Assembly: GCA_947374865.1 (NCBI GenBank)
Contig: CANCDR010000001.1
Location: 434,001 to 498,000, forward strand
Source of the DNA: Oxalobacteraceae bacterium
Lineage (GTDB): Bacteria > Pseudomonadota > Gammaproteobacteria > Burkholderiales > Burkholderiaceae_D
DNA length: 64,000 bases
Direction: 5' to 3'
Shown: positions 45,934-54,909 of the stretch, piece after piece
Layout of the letters: each line of letters opens with the position of its first letter
Numbering within the stretch: position 1 is the first letter of the stretch
Translations under genes and position numbers: made by a program
Notes under the pieces: model-generated
What the model saw: only the letters and a program-made list of their open reading frames with translations
The model's database searches: none
What the model was told of the DNA's origin: nothing

Positions 45934-47961
45934 TCAGATAACAATGCCAGATTCCGCCTGCCCAATCAGCCGCAATAGGCCGCCACCATCGGCGTTGATG
46001 CCGGATGTCAGAACGATCAAGTGCTCAGGTGTTAATTCTGTGTGGTGCAGATCCTGATAGCCCACCGCATACAGCGCCCAGTCGAGGCGGTTTTGAAAAT
46101 AATCCTTGCCCTCGGTACCGTCGGGAACCTGCAGTGCAGCGGTGGTCATTTCGAGTACCAGCTGCCCGCGTGAACTGGTAGCGAGATAATGGATCCAGAA
46201 ATTCAAGCCGTCTTTATCAGGTGCGCGATTAAAAACATTTTGATAAATCGTCGTAATGAATTCACTCGCGGCCATGCTGTCAGCGTAAATCGCCTTGACG
46301 ATCGGCAGCGAAAAAATAATCTCTGCCACAGTCTTGATTCCCAGGCTGCTCTCCACGCCCAGCCAATACGCATAGCCAGCCGCTTCGGGTGCGCGACGAA
46401 AGGCTGCCACATAAATTTGTGTGAGCAGACTGTCGACCTGATCGTAGATCGGTAAGCTGGCGAGTTGCACGGTTTGATCGCTGTAGCGGATTTGTTCGAC
46501 GTTGCGCGCCAAACTCAGATTGCCGGTATTGTCGCTAAAGACGAAGGCATTATTGCGCAGCTTGAATATCTGTCCCTTGGCTGCACTGAGCGTTAATTGC
46601 AAGGTGTCGCTGCCGTCGCCGCCACTGAGTATGTCTGATCCGCTCACGCCAATGAACACATCATCGCCGGCGGCACCGATCAGGGTATCGTTGCCGGCAC
46701 CACCGGTGAGTTCATTGGCGCTGCTATTGCCGATCAAGGTGTCATTACCTGCGCCACCGATGGCGTTTTCAAATACGCTACCGATGTTGATGGTGATTTG
46801 TCCGGCCGAGGTAATCGTCGATGCCTTGCTGCCGATGTAATCCCAGTAGCCCGGTTCCAGATGCAGCGTCAGCGCATCGCGTAGCTTCGATCCATCGATC
46901 GTGTCGCGCCCACCACCGTCCCAGAGTATATTGGTCGTCGCTGCGTTGAGGACGAATATGTCGTTGGTAAGGACAGCATGACTTGGGCCATATAAATATT
47001 GCAGCGCTGCGATATCCAGCGGAGCGTAACGCAGGTAGTAATCACTACTGCGCGTGGTGTAACTCATGACCGTCCACTGCGTGCTGTCTTCGGCACCGGT
47101 CAGGAACGGGCCTTCGCCAAGATCGCCACTGGCATCGGCGTGGCTGAAGGGATGCTTGAGCCCCAAGGCATGGCCGATTTCGTGGATCATGGTGAGCGCC
47201 GAATAACTGCCCTGCGTTGGCGTGAGCGCGCGCGTGCTGGTGTAATCGATATGCACATCACTGCCGATCGAATCGGCATACGGATACAGTGCATAGCCGG
47301 CAGAATCGACCTGCAGATTGTCAGAGAACGAAATCGTATTCAGACCGGTAGAATTGTCCGTCTCGATAAATGTCAGATCTAATACGGTCGAGATATAGGC
47401 CAGAGCCTGTCTGGCAAAGGCCTGTTGTTGCGCAGTGAAGGGCTTGAAACCGGCCTTGTCATCGGCGTTGTAGCCAGGGGGCGCTACGCTGGGAAATGAA
47501 AAATAAAAGGTCTTGCTATCGTGCAGAAGCGGCGCATATCCCGGCGCAACATCCGGCAGCAAGGCATCGATCCAGTAAGGCAGTTTCAGGACGCCGGGAG
47601 CCCAGGTCCAGTTTTCGACTGCATTACTGGTCTTGTAAAAATTGACATTGATGATGCCGCTATCGGTTCCGCTACTATCGGCGATCTCGTCATTCAGGTT
47701 ATCGATGATGTAGGTATCGTTGCCGGAACCACCCATCAGATAATTACTGCCCGCACCACCGCTGAGCGTATCGTTTCCTGAACCACCACTGAGCGTATCG
47801 TTTCCCGCCCCGCCTAGCAGAAGGTCATCTCCCGCCCCGCCAAAAAGTGCATCATCTCCTGCCAAGCCATAGAGGGTATCGTTGCCACCAAGACCGGAGA
47901 TGACATCATTCCCAGACGTTCCGTCGAGTCGTTCATCAGCAGCAGTGCCATTGATGGGCAT
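45934..47961 (-). CDS. Secreted RTX metalloprotease (serralysin-like metzincin) with DUF4214 repeats
   Basis: A 675-residue protein. The N-terminal 80 residues are RTX Ca2+-binding nonapeptides (GGxGxDxLx type, at least six). The metzincin zinc motif [11 protein letters not shown] is at 260-270 and the Met-turn TVMSY at 297-301. A second RTX block lies at 402-455. Two DUF4214 units, [18 protein letters not shown] and [18 protein letters not shown], span about 508-600. There is no N-terminal signal peptide, as expected for type I secretion, but no export genes are nearby. RTX repeats at both ends of the catalytic domain are unusual; in serralysins they are C-terminal only. Confidence 0.9.
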   Translation of the reverse strand: MPINGTAADERLDGTSGNDVISGLGGNDTLYGLAGDDALFGGAGDDLLLGGAGNDTLSGGSGNDTLSGGAGSNYLMGGSGNDTYIIDNLNDEIADSSGTDSGIINVNFYKTSNAVENWTWAPGVLKLPYWIDALLPDVAPGYAPLLHDSKTFYFSFPSVAPPGYNADDKAGFKPFTAQQQAFARQALAYISTVLDLTFIETDNSTGLNTISFSDNLQVDSAGYALYPYADSIGSDVHIDYTSTRALTPTQGSYSALTMIHEIGHALGLKHPFSHADASGDLGEGPFLTGAEDSTQWTVMSYTTRSSDYYLRYAPLDIAALQYLYGPSHAVLTNDIFVLNAATTNILWDGGGRDTIDGSKLRDALTLHLEPGYWDYIGSKASTITSAGQITINIGSVFENAIGGAGNDTLIGNSSANELTGGAGNDTLIGAAGDDVFIGVSGSDILSGGDGSDTLQLTLSAAKGQIFKLRNNAFVFSDNTGNLSLARNVEQIRYSDQTVQLASLPIYDQVDSLLTQIYVAAFRRAPEAAGYAYWLGVESSLGIKTVAEIIFSLPIVKAIYADSMAASEFITTIYQNVFNRAPDKDGLNFWIHYLATSSRGQLVLEMTTAALQVPDGTEGKDYFQNRLDWALYAVGYQDLHHTELTPEHLIVLTSGINADGGGLLRLIGQAESGIVI

Positions 47962-47976
47962 GGCAATTCTCTTTTT

Positions 47977-49170
47977 TTAAATTTTTGCGCGGATCAATTT
48001 TCCCAGTTTGGCTATACCGTCGCGAATTAGTTCCGGCGCTACCGTGACGAAGGATAAACGTAGTGTATTTCGTTGTGCGTCATTGGCGTAAAACGGCAGG
48101 CCGGGTACGAAGACAACATTATTGGCGATCGCCTCATCGAGCAAGGCTGTGCTATCGATGTGGGCTGGCAGCGTGACCCAGATGAACATGCCGCCCTCTG
48201 GCTTGGTCCAGCTAACGCCTTCTGGAAAAAACTCGCTTAGTGCCGACAGCATGGCCTGACACTGGACCGAATACAGTTCACGGATGGTCGGGATATGCGA
48301 CTCGAGAAAACCATCCTTGACCGCTTCATAGACCACCATTTGCGTCAGCTGCGCGGTGTGCAGATCACTGGCCTGTTTGGCCTGCTCCAGCTTCGCCATC
48401 AAGGCCGTCGGACCGACCACGTATCCCAGACGAATACCAGGCGTGAGGACCTTGGAAAAAGATCCCATATACACCACGCCCTGCGGATTCATGTTGAGCA
48501 TCTTGGGCAGCGGCGCAGCTTTGTAACTGAGCGCCCCATACGGATCATCTTCGATCAGCGGGATACCCATACTCGCGCAAATAGCCACTAATGCTTCCCG
48601 CCGTTCAAGCGACAGTGAACGACCGGTCGGATTCTGAAAATTCGGCAGTGCGTACAAGAGCCTCGCACCCTGCCCGACCTGCATCACTGCCTGCGGCAGC
48701 AAGCCATGGTCATCGGTCGGCAGCGAAACGAATTCCGGACCGTAGAGCGCGAAGGCCTGCAAGGCGCCCAGATAACTCGGCGTCTCGACCAACACCTTGC
48801 TGCCCTCATCGATCAAGACCTTGCCCAGCAAATCCAGACCCTGCTGTGAGCCCGACACCATCAGCACCTGATCGGCAGTGATGGTACACGAGGCCGTGGA
48901 CAGCGAAGCTGCAATCCATTCGCGCAGTGGTGCATAGCCATCCGAAGGACCATACTGCAGCGCCACCTTGCCATTGGTCGACAAGACCTTGTCAAAGGCC
49001 GCTTGCATGTGCTCGACCGGGAAAGTCGCCGGCGACGGCAGCCCGCCGGCAAACGAGGTCACTGCCGGATTCATGGTGACTTTAAGGATCTCGCGAATGG
49101 CGGAGCTGTGCAGTCTTTGCGCGCGGGCGGCAGTTTGCCATTTGATTGGCGCAGGTGTTTCTCGGTTCAT
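47977..49170 (-). CDS. PLP-dependent aminotransferase (2-aminoadipate/LysN-like)
   Basis: A 397-residue fold-type I aminotransferase. It opens with MNRETPAPIKWQTAARAQRLHSSAIREIL and VTSFAGGLPSP, a hallmark of the MocR-related 2-aminoadipate transaminase group. The PLP Lys lies in GSFSKVLTPGIRLGYVVG, and LLYALPNFQNPTGRSLS, LIEDDPYGALSY provide the cofactor Asn and Asp. It lacks the N-terminal DNA-binding domain of MocR regulators. It probably acts on an aromatic or branched-chain amino acid. The RidA-family gene begins 31 bases upstream and likely shares the transcript. Confidence 0.92.
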   Translation of the reverse strand: MNRETPAPIKWQTAARAQRLHSSAIREILKVTMNPAVTSFAGGLPSPATFPVEHMQAAFDKVLSTNGKVALQYGPSDGYAPLREWIAASLSTASCTITADQVLMVSGSQQGLDLLGKVLIDEGSKVLVETPSYLGALQAFALYGPEFVSLPTDDHGLLPQAVMQVGQGARLLYALPNFQNPTGRSLSLERREALVAICASMGIPLIEDDPYGALSYKAAPLPKMLNMNPQGVVYMGSFSKVLTPGIRLGYVVGPTALMAKLEQAKQASDLHTAQLTQMVVYEAVKDGFLESHIPTIRELYSVQCQAMLSALSEFFPEGVSWTKPEGGMFIWVTLPAHIDSTALLDEAIANNVVFVPGLPFYANDAQRNTLRLSFVTVAPELIRDGIAKLGKLIRAKI

Positions 49171-49201
49171 GCGGTGCTCACAGGTGAGGATTTTGGACGG
49201 C

Positions 49202-49660
49202 TTAGGCGATTTCTGCGATCAGTTCGATTTCAACACAGGCACCCATCGGGATCTGTGCCACGCCAAATGCCGATCGGGCATGCACGCCGATCGGGCCAAA
49301 GACTTCGCCTAATAATTCGGAAGCGCCATTCGTGACCAGATGCTGTTCGGTGAAGTCGCCGGTGGAATTGACCAGACTCATGAGCTTGACGATGCGTTTA
49401 ACACGCGTCAGGTCGCCCCCACAGGCAGCTTGCAAGGTCGCCATCAGATCGACTGCCACGGCACGCGCGGCGAGTTTGCCTTCCTCCGTCGTGATATTTT
49501 TACCAAACTGGCCAACCCACGGCTTGCCGTCTTTTTTAGCGATATGGCCGGACAGGAAAACGGTGTTCCCGGTCTGGACAAACATGACGTAGGCTGCCGC
49601 CGGTGTAGCAACGACAGGTAATTCGATATTCAGGGCTTTGAGATTGGCGTAAATGGACAA
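49202..49660 (-). CDS. RidA-family protein (reactive intermediate deaminase)
   Basis: A 152-residue YjgF/YER057c/UK114 protein. Landmarks are FVQTGNTVFLSGHIAKKDGKPWVGQFGKNITTEEG, AVDLMATLQAACGGDLTRVKRIVKL and the C-terminal SAFGVAQIPMGACVEIELIAEI, with the Arg and Glu that hold 2-aminoacrylate-type imines in this family (one Arg here in HARSAFG, Glu in CVEIEL). It clears reactive enamines made by PLP enzymes, which fits its position next to an aminotransferase. It reads away from htpG. It belongs to the shorter, divergent RidA subgroup. Confidence 0.92.
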   Translation of the reverse strand: MSIYANLKALNIELPVVATPAAAYVMFVQTGNTVFLSGHIAKKDGKPWVGQFGKNITTEEGKLAARAVAVDLMATLQAACGGDLTRVKRIVKLMSLVNSTGDFTEQHLVTNGASELLGEVFGPIGVHARSAFGVAQIPMGACVEIELIAEIA

Positions 49661-49798
49661 AACAGACTCCGGCGATCAATGCGTCGCAATATGTACAACA
49701 TGCGCGACAGGGGTTATATGAAACCGTGATTCTACTGTATGCCTGCGGAGTTCACCTCGCTGGCCTTCACTGAGGATGACAAATTTTTCATTGACGGG

Positions 49799-49826
49799 CT
49801 TGAAATACCCTTTTCCAGCCCCATTT
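49799..49826 (+). promoter_or_regulatory. Sigma-32 heat-shock promoter of htpG
   Basis: CTTGAAA at 49799-49805 and CCCCATTT at 49819-49826 are separated by 13 bases, a near-perfect match to the RpoH consensus CTTGAAA-N11-16-CCCCATNT. It lies 125 bases before the htpG start. The rest of the 290-base interval holds no gene I can support. Confidence 0.93.
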
Positions 49827-49950
49827 CGCCTGCATAGCAAGGCTGCGAATAGTCATGCAAAAATGCTAATCCGCGCAGTCTTTAGCACAAAACGGTACCC
49901 GGCAAGCGGGACGTCAAATTCATTTTAATTTTTTTATTTTGGGGCATTTC

Positions 49951-51864
49951 ATGGGCGCATCCGACAAACAAGTTATGGGCTTTCAGGCCGAAGTTAAACA
50001 ACTGCTGCAATTGATGATCCACTCCCTGTATTCGAACAAGGAGATTTTTTTGCGCGAGCTGGTCTCGAATGCTTCCGACGCCTCAGACAAATTGCGCTTT
50101 GAAGGCATCCATAACGCGGCGCTGTACGAAAACGATCCCGAGCTGGCCATCAAGATCACCTTCGACAAAGATGCCAAAACCATCACCATCGCTGACAACG
50201 GCATCGGCATGACGCGCGATGAAGCCATTGAGCACCTTGGCACCATCGCCAAATCCGGCACCAAGGAATTTTTTGGCAAACTCTCCGGCGACCAGCAAAA
50301 GGATGCAGCGCTGATCGGTCAGTTTGGCGTCGGCTTTTATTCCGCGTTCATCGTCGCTGACAAAATCACTGTCGAATCGCGTCGTGCCGGCAGCGCCAGT
50401 ACCGAGGGCGTACGTTGGGAATCCGCCGGCGAAGGCGATTTTACGGTCGAACAAATCGACAAACCCGCCCGCGGCACCGCGGTCACCCTGCACCTGCGCG
50501 AAGGCGAGGACGAATTTTTATCGAGCTGGAAGCTCAAATCCATCATTCGCAAATACTCCGACCATATTCAGCTGCCGATCATGATGCTGAAAGAAGAATG
50601 GGACGAAGAGAAAAAAGAAACCGTCGTCAAGGACGAATACGAAACCGTCAATCAGGCCAACGCACTGTGGGCGCGCAGTAAATCCGACATTTCGGCCGAA
50701 CAGTACGATGAGTTTTACAAACACGTCGCGCACGACCATCAGTCACCGCTCACCCATACCCATAACCGGGTCGAGGGCCGCAGCGAATATACGCAGCTGC
50801 TCTATATTCCAGCCCATGCGCCCTTCGATCTGTGGGACCGCAATAAGCGCGGCGGCATCAAGCTGTATGTCAAACGGGTCTTCATTATGGATGACGCCGA
50901 ACAGCTCATGCCGGTGTATCTGCGCTTTGTAAAAGGCGTGATTGATTCCAACGATTTACCACTGAATGTATCGCGTGAAATCCTCCAGGAATCGCGCGAT
51001 GTCAAAGTTATCCGCGAGGGATCGACCAAGCGCGTACTGTCGATGCTGGAAGAACTGGCGAATTCGGATGAGCAGGAAAAGAAAGATAAATACGCCAGCT
51101 TCTGGACCGAGTTTGGTCAGGTACTCAAGGAAGGTATCGGTGAAGATGCCGGCAATAAGGAACGCATCGGCGGATTGCTACGCTTTGCCTCCACCCACAA
51201 TGACACTGACGCGCAAAACGTCTCCTTTGCCGACTACATCGGGCGCATGAAGGAAGGTCAGGACAAGATTTTTTACGTCACCGCCGATTCCTACACCGCT
51301 GCCAAAAATAGTCCGCATCTGGAAATCTTCCGCAAGAAAGGCGTGGAAGTTCTGCTGCTGGTTGACCGCGTCGATGAATGGATGCTGTCCTTCCTGAATG
51401 AAGCTTCGGGCAAAGAGTTGGTCTCGGTCGCCAAGGGCGATCTGGATCTGGGACTACTGGAAGACGAAGCCGAGAAAAAGCAGCACGAAGAAACCGAAGC
51501 CGGCTACAAGGAACTGGTCGAGAAAATGAAAGTCGCGCTGGTCGATAAAGCCAAGGACGTGCGCGTGACTTTCCGTCTGACCGATTCGCCGGCTTGTCTG
51601 GTGGCGGATGAAAATGAGCTGTCGGGTAATCTGATGCGCATGCTCAAAGCGGCAGGACAAAATGCGCCGGAAGCCAAGCCGATTCTGGAAATTAATCCTG
51701 ATCATCCGCTGGTGCAGCGCCTGAAGTATGAAGAGGCCAAGTTTGACGACTGGTCGAGTATTCTGTTCGATCAGGCCATGCTGGCCGAAGGCGGATCCCT
51801 GAGCGATCCGGCAGGCTTTGTGAAGCGGCTTAATGACATGCTGCTTGGACTGTCGACCCGCTAA
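49951..51864 (+). CDS. htpG: Molecular chaperone HtpG (Hsp90)
   Basis: A 637-residue Hsp90. The N-terminal ATPase has [19 protein letters not shown] (with Phe-Leu), [11 protein letters not shown] and [16 protein letters not shown]. The middle domain shows [38 protein letters not shown], which carries the family's catalytic Arg region. The C-terminal dimer part ends with LGLSTR. It assists folding of client proteins under stress. I chose ATG 49951; a TTG four codons earlier lacks advantage. It is monocistronic behind a heat-shock promoter and convergent with a CapA-like gene. Confidence 0.98.
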   Translation: MGASDKQVMGFQAEVKQLLQLMIHSLYSNKEIFLRELVSNASDASDKLRFEGIHNAALYENDPELAIKITFDKDAKTITIADNGIGMTRDEAIEHLGTIAKSGTKEFFGKLSGDQQKDAALIGQFGVGFYSAFIVADKITVESRRAGSASTEGVRWESAGEGDFTVEQIDKPARGTAVTLHLREGEDEFLSSWKLKSIIRKYSDHIQLPIMMLKEEWDEEKKETVVKDEYETVNQANALWARSKSDISAEQYDEFYKHVAHDHQSPLTHTHNRVEGRSEYTQLLYIPAHAPFDLWDRNKRGGIKLYVKRVFIMDDAEQLMPVYLRFVKGVIDSNDLPLNVSREILQESRDVKVIREGSTKRVLSMLEELANSDEQEKKDKYASFWTEFGQVLKEGIGEDAGNKERIGGLLRFASTHNDTDAQNVSFADYIGRMKEGQDKIFYVTADSYTAAKNSPHLEIFRKKGVEVLLLVDRVDEWMLSFLNEASGKELVSVAKGDLDLGLLEDEAEKKQHEETEAGYKELVEKMKVALVDKAKDVRVTFRLTDSPACLVADENELSGNLMRMLKAAGQNAPEAKPILEINPDHPLVQRLKYEEAKFDDWSSILFDQAMLAEGGSLSDPAGFVKRLNDMLLGLSTR

Positions 51865-51892
51865 TAATCTGACGCGCTGATGCGCTGAGATT

Positions 51893-51939
51893 GACCTCCT
51901 GTGCTGACGCGTTGCTTGCGTCGCGTCGGTACAGGGGTC
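51893..51939. terminator. Long imperfect hairpin between convergent htpG and CapA-like gene
   Basis: GACCTCCTGT at 51893-51902 pairs with ACAGGGGTC at 51931-51939 with one bulge, and GACGCG inside pairs with CGCGTC. No T tract follows on either strand, so termination is possible but not certain. Confidence 0.4.
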
Positions 51940-51959
51940 AGCTTAAAATTCAGCGCAAA

Positions 51960-52943
51960 CTACTGCGCACAGCTGCCAGCCGCACTCTGCCCACGCTGCC
52001 AGCAAGGACTCATGGTCTGACTGGCTGGCTGTGGAATACCGTCCATACTGATCTGGGCGACGCGCGTCGAATAGGCGCTCACGCCGCTGCGGTCCAGTTC
52101 GAGTCGTAGCAGCCAGCCTCGCCGCTGGTTTGCGTTATCGGTTTCTTTCATCACAAAATTACCCACGCTGTAGATGATCGGCTTGCCACGATAGTGTTCG
52201 ATTTCCTGCGTCACGTGAGGGTGGCCGCCAATAATCACATCCGCGCCGGCATCGATCATACTGTGCGCCAGTTCGCGCTGACGGGCATTTGACTGCAGCT
52301 CATTTTCCCAGCCCCAGTGCATGACCGGGATCACCAGGTCGGCGGCGTATTTTTTGCGCGCATTGATGATATCTGCCACGACCATTTCATCTTCGCTCCA
52401 TGCTACACCGGGCGCATCGACATCGGCTTCAAAGCTACGCGGCATGAATTCGTTATAACTCAGCAAAGCGATGCGCAAACCCTTGCGTTCAATGATCAAG
52501 GGTGTGTGCGCCTGACGCAGATTCATACCGCCGCCAAATTGCGCCAGACCCTGCGCTTGAAGTAGTCCGAGCATTTCAGCAAAGGCCTCCCTGCCAAAAT
52601 CACCTGAATGATTATTCGCCAGAGCCACTGCATCCAGGTGACGCTGCAACACAGGAATGCTGCGCGGATGGGCGCGAAAGGTATAATTTTTCCCGGCCGC
52701 TGAACCGGTCGTGGCGATTACACATTCAAGATTGGCGATACGAATATCGGCCGCCTTAAAGTCCGGCGCAAAGCCGGATAAGGGATCGCCACCAGCGCGC
52801 ATCATCTCACCGGCTGCATCATCGAGCACCATATCGCCGGCGAATACCAGGCTCACCTTGTTACTCACCTCAGGCCTGACCTCAGCCGCCAACGCAAGGG
52901 CACCATAAGCTGATGCGCATAACAGCAAAATCAGTCGCCTCAT
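51960..52943 (-). CDS. CapA-family (PGA-synthesis-like) secreted protein
   Basis: A 327-residue protein with a signal peptide ending at ALAAE. It is a textbook CapA domain: SLVFAGDMVLDD, IRIANLECVIATTG, DAVALANNHSGDFGREAFAEML, IPVMHWGWENE, ADVIIGGHPHVTQEIEHYRGKPIIYSVGNFV. These His/Asp residues form a calcineurin-like metal site. CapA contributes to poly-gamma-glutamate capsule assembly, but no capBC genes are near, so the function here is open. The start overlaps the stop of the small upstream gene by four bases. It is more canonical than the paralogue at 12.4 kb. Confidence 0.9.
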   Translation of the reverse strand: MRRLILLLCASAYGALALAAEVRPEVSNKVSLVFAGDMVLDDAAGEMMRAGGDPLSGFAPDFKAADIRIANLECVIATTGSAAGKNYTFRAHPRSIPVLQRHLDAVALANNHSGDFGREAFAEMLGLLQAQGLAQFGGGMNLRQAHTPLIIERKGLRIALLSYNEFMPRSFEADVDAPGVAWSEDEMVVADIINARKKYAADLVIPVMHWGWENELQSNARQRELAHSMIDAGADVIIGGHPHVTQEIEHYRGKPIIYSVGNFVMKETDNANQRRGWLLRLELDRSGVSAYSTRVAQISMDGIPQPASQTMSPCWQRGQSAAGSCAQ

Positions 52944-53389
52944 GATGGCACCCCTTCGAGCCAGCAGCGCGTGATGAGTTCGCGCTCAACCGGGCCGGCA
53001 TACAAATGCAGCTCGCCCGTGAATGGCATGGCGGCAGTCGAAGCTTTGAACGGCGGCAGGTATTTGCTTTCGTGGATCAGAATCGGCTGGCGGCTGGTTT
53101 CCAGATAACTGTAGAGCTTGATGTAAGCAATATGATCTGCCGTCCCGACCATCACCGCTTTGAAACGAAACCGCCCACCGATATCGACGGCTGTGACCAG
53201 ATAAGGATCGGCGACAGGGCTTGCCTCAATCGCATGCGTCGTGCCGGCATAAGTGACCTGACAACGCAGCAACGGGGCCGCAGACAGCTTGCCGGCACTC
53301 ATAAACAGCGCCAGCGCAGCCAAGCCGAGTGCTATTGGTCGGTAGCACGATGGGTTTAGCCGTCGGTCAAATGCAGGGGAATGGGTCAT
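52940..53389 (-). CDS. Small secreted protein of unknown function, coupled to CapA-like gene
   Basis: A 149-residue protein with one hydrophobic segment (RPIALGLAALALFMSAGKLSAA) that looks like a signal sequence. The mature part is rich in beta-type strands (CQVTYAGTTHAIEASPV, RFRFKAVMVGTADHIAYIKLYSY) and carries two Cys residues likely to form a disulfide (LLRCQV and TRCWLE). I do not recognise a family. The 4-base overlap (ATGA) with the following CapA-like gene implies translational coupling, so the products are probably used together at the envelope. It has no clear ribosome-binding site. Confidence 0.75.
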   Translation of the reverse strand: MTHSPAFDRRLNPSCYRPIALGLAALALFMSAGKLSAAPLLRCQVTYAGTTHAIEASPVADPYLVTAVDIGGRFRFKAVMVGTADHIAYIKLYSYLETSRQPILIHESKYLPPFKASTAAMPFTGELHLYAGPVERELITRCWLEGVPS

Positions 53390-53593
53390 GAGCGCGCGCA
53401 GGGAAGGTTAATAATAAAGCCCCATCTTAGAGTATTTTTGCCAAGTTAGAACAGTTCAAATGCGCTTGAAGCGCCTCAAGCCTTCGCCCAATTATCAGGC
53501 ATGAAAAGCATTATATTGGTGCAAAAAAAATCCCTTTATTATTTACTCACTATTTAAAGTGCATTAAATCAATACCTTATCATTTCACCAAAA

Positions 53594-53608
53594 TGGCACA
53601 TTTTTTGC
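53594..53608 (+). promoter_or_regulatory. Sigma-54 promoter of the ammonium transporter
   Basis: TGGCAC at 53594-53599 and TTGC at 53605-53608 are separated by five bases, an exact match to the RpoN consensus TGGCAC-N5-TTGC. It lies 51 bases before the GTG start. Upstream (53390-53593) is AT-rich with TTGGTGCAA near 53515, a possible NtrC half-site, and no gene. Confidence 0.9.
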
Positions 53609-53659
53609 TTAGGCTGGGTGCAAACAATTATTTACGCACTTTTTCAGGGAGACATTACA

Positions 53660-54862
53660 GTGAATGAAATGAAGCACGGCGTGGATGCGCTGTTTATATT
53701 ACTCGGCGCGATCATGATTCTGGCCATGCATGCCGGGTTTGCCTTTCTTGAACTCGGTACGGTGCGCAAGAAAAATCAAGTTAATGCGCTGGTCAAAATT
53801 CTGGCCGATTTTGCGGTGTCGACGATCGCCTATTTTTTTATTGGCTACACCCTGTCATATGGCGTCGATTTTTTTGCCAGCGCGCAGGTGCTGGCGGATA
53901 AAAACGGCTATGAGCTGGTGAAGTTCTTTTTCCTGCTCACCTTCGCGGCGGCGATCCCGGCGATTATTTCCGGTGGCATTGCCGAGCGCGCCAAATTTGG
54001 ACCGCAGCTCATTGCCACGGCCTTACTGGTGGGCTTTGTCTATCCACTCTTTGAAGGCATCGCCTGGAACCAGCGTTTCGGATTTCAGGAATGGCTCAAG
54101 ACGCTGTATGGCTTTGAGTTTCATGACTTCGCCGGCTCGGTCGTGGTGCATGCTGTCGGTGGCTGGGTCGCCTTACCGGCTGTCCTACTGCTGGGCGCGC
54201 GACGCGGTCGTTATACCAAAGACGGTGCGGTGGCCGCCCATCCGCCATCGAATATTCCTTTCCTCGCGCTGGGTGCCTGGATCCTGACGGTCGGCTGGTT
54301 TGGCTTTAATGTCATGAGCGCGCAAAGTATCGACAAGATGAATGGCTTGGTCGCGATTAATTCACTCATGGCGATGGTCGGCGGTACGCTAGTCGCGCTG
54401 GTGATGGGCAAAAATGATCCGGGCTTTGTGTATAACGGCCCTCTGGCCGGTCTGGTCGCCGTATGTGCCGGATCGGATCTCATGCATCCGCTGGGCGCCC
54501 TGCTTACCGGTGGTATCGCCGGGGCGATTTTTGTCTGGATGTTTACACTGACGCAAAATAAATGGAAGGTCGACGATGTGCTGGGCGTTTGGCCTTTGCA
54601 TGGTCTGTGCGGCGCGTGGGGTGGACTGGCAGCCGGCATCTTTGGCTTGCAAGCGCTGGGCGGCATCGGCGGCGTGTCCTTCATGGCGCAGCTCATTGGT
54701 ACACTGCTGGGGATTGCTATCGCAGTCGTCGGCGGCTTACTGATTTATGGCACGCTCAAGCGGGTGATGGGTATTCGTCTGGATGCGGAAGAAGAGTTCG
54801 ATGGCGCTGATCTGACGATCCACAAGATCAGTTCGACTGCCGAACGCGAGACGAGCTGGTAA
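53660..54862 (+). CDS. amt: Ammonium transporter (Amt family)
   Basis: A 400-residue membrane protein with eleven predicted helices. The two pore histidines appear as FAGSVVVHAVGGWVA (His164) and GVWPLHGLCGAWGG (His314), with FLELGTVRKKNQVNAL in the first helix pair as expected. It imports ammonium across the inner membrane. I chose GTG 53660, as AGGGAG lies eight bases upstream; ATG 53669 is the alternative. A sigma-54 promoter precedes it, in line with nitrogen control. There is no glnK/PII gene adjacent, unlike the standard glnK-amtB pair, so this is a separate Amt paralogue. Confidence 0.93.
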   Translation: MNEMKHGVDALFILLGAIMILAMHAGFAFLELGTVRKKNQVNALVKILADFAVSTIAYFFIGYTLSYGVDFFASAQVLADKNGYELVKFFFLLTFAAAIPAIISGGIAERAKFGPQLIATALLVGFVYPLFEGIAWNQRFGFQEWLKTLYGFEFHDFAGSVVVHAVGGWVALPAVLLLGARRGRYTKDGAVAAHPPSNIPFLALGAWILTVGWFGFNVMSAQSIDKMNGLVAINSLMAMVGGTLVALVMGKNDPGFVYNGPLAGLVAVCAGSDLMHPLGALLTGGIAGAIFVWMFTLTQNKWKVDDVLGVWPLHGLCGAWGGLAAGIFGLQALGGIGGVSFMAQLIGTLLGIAIAVVGGLLIYGTLKRVMGIRLDAEEEFDGADLTIHKISSTAERETSW

Positions 54863-54909
54863 CGATTACCTGTGCGGCGGCGCTTGCAAAGAGTGCATAG
54901 AACGCGTCG

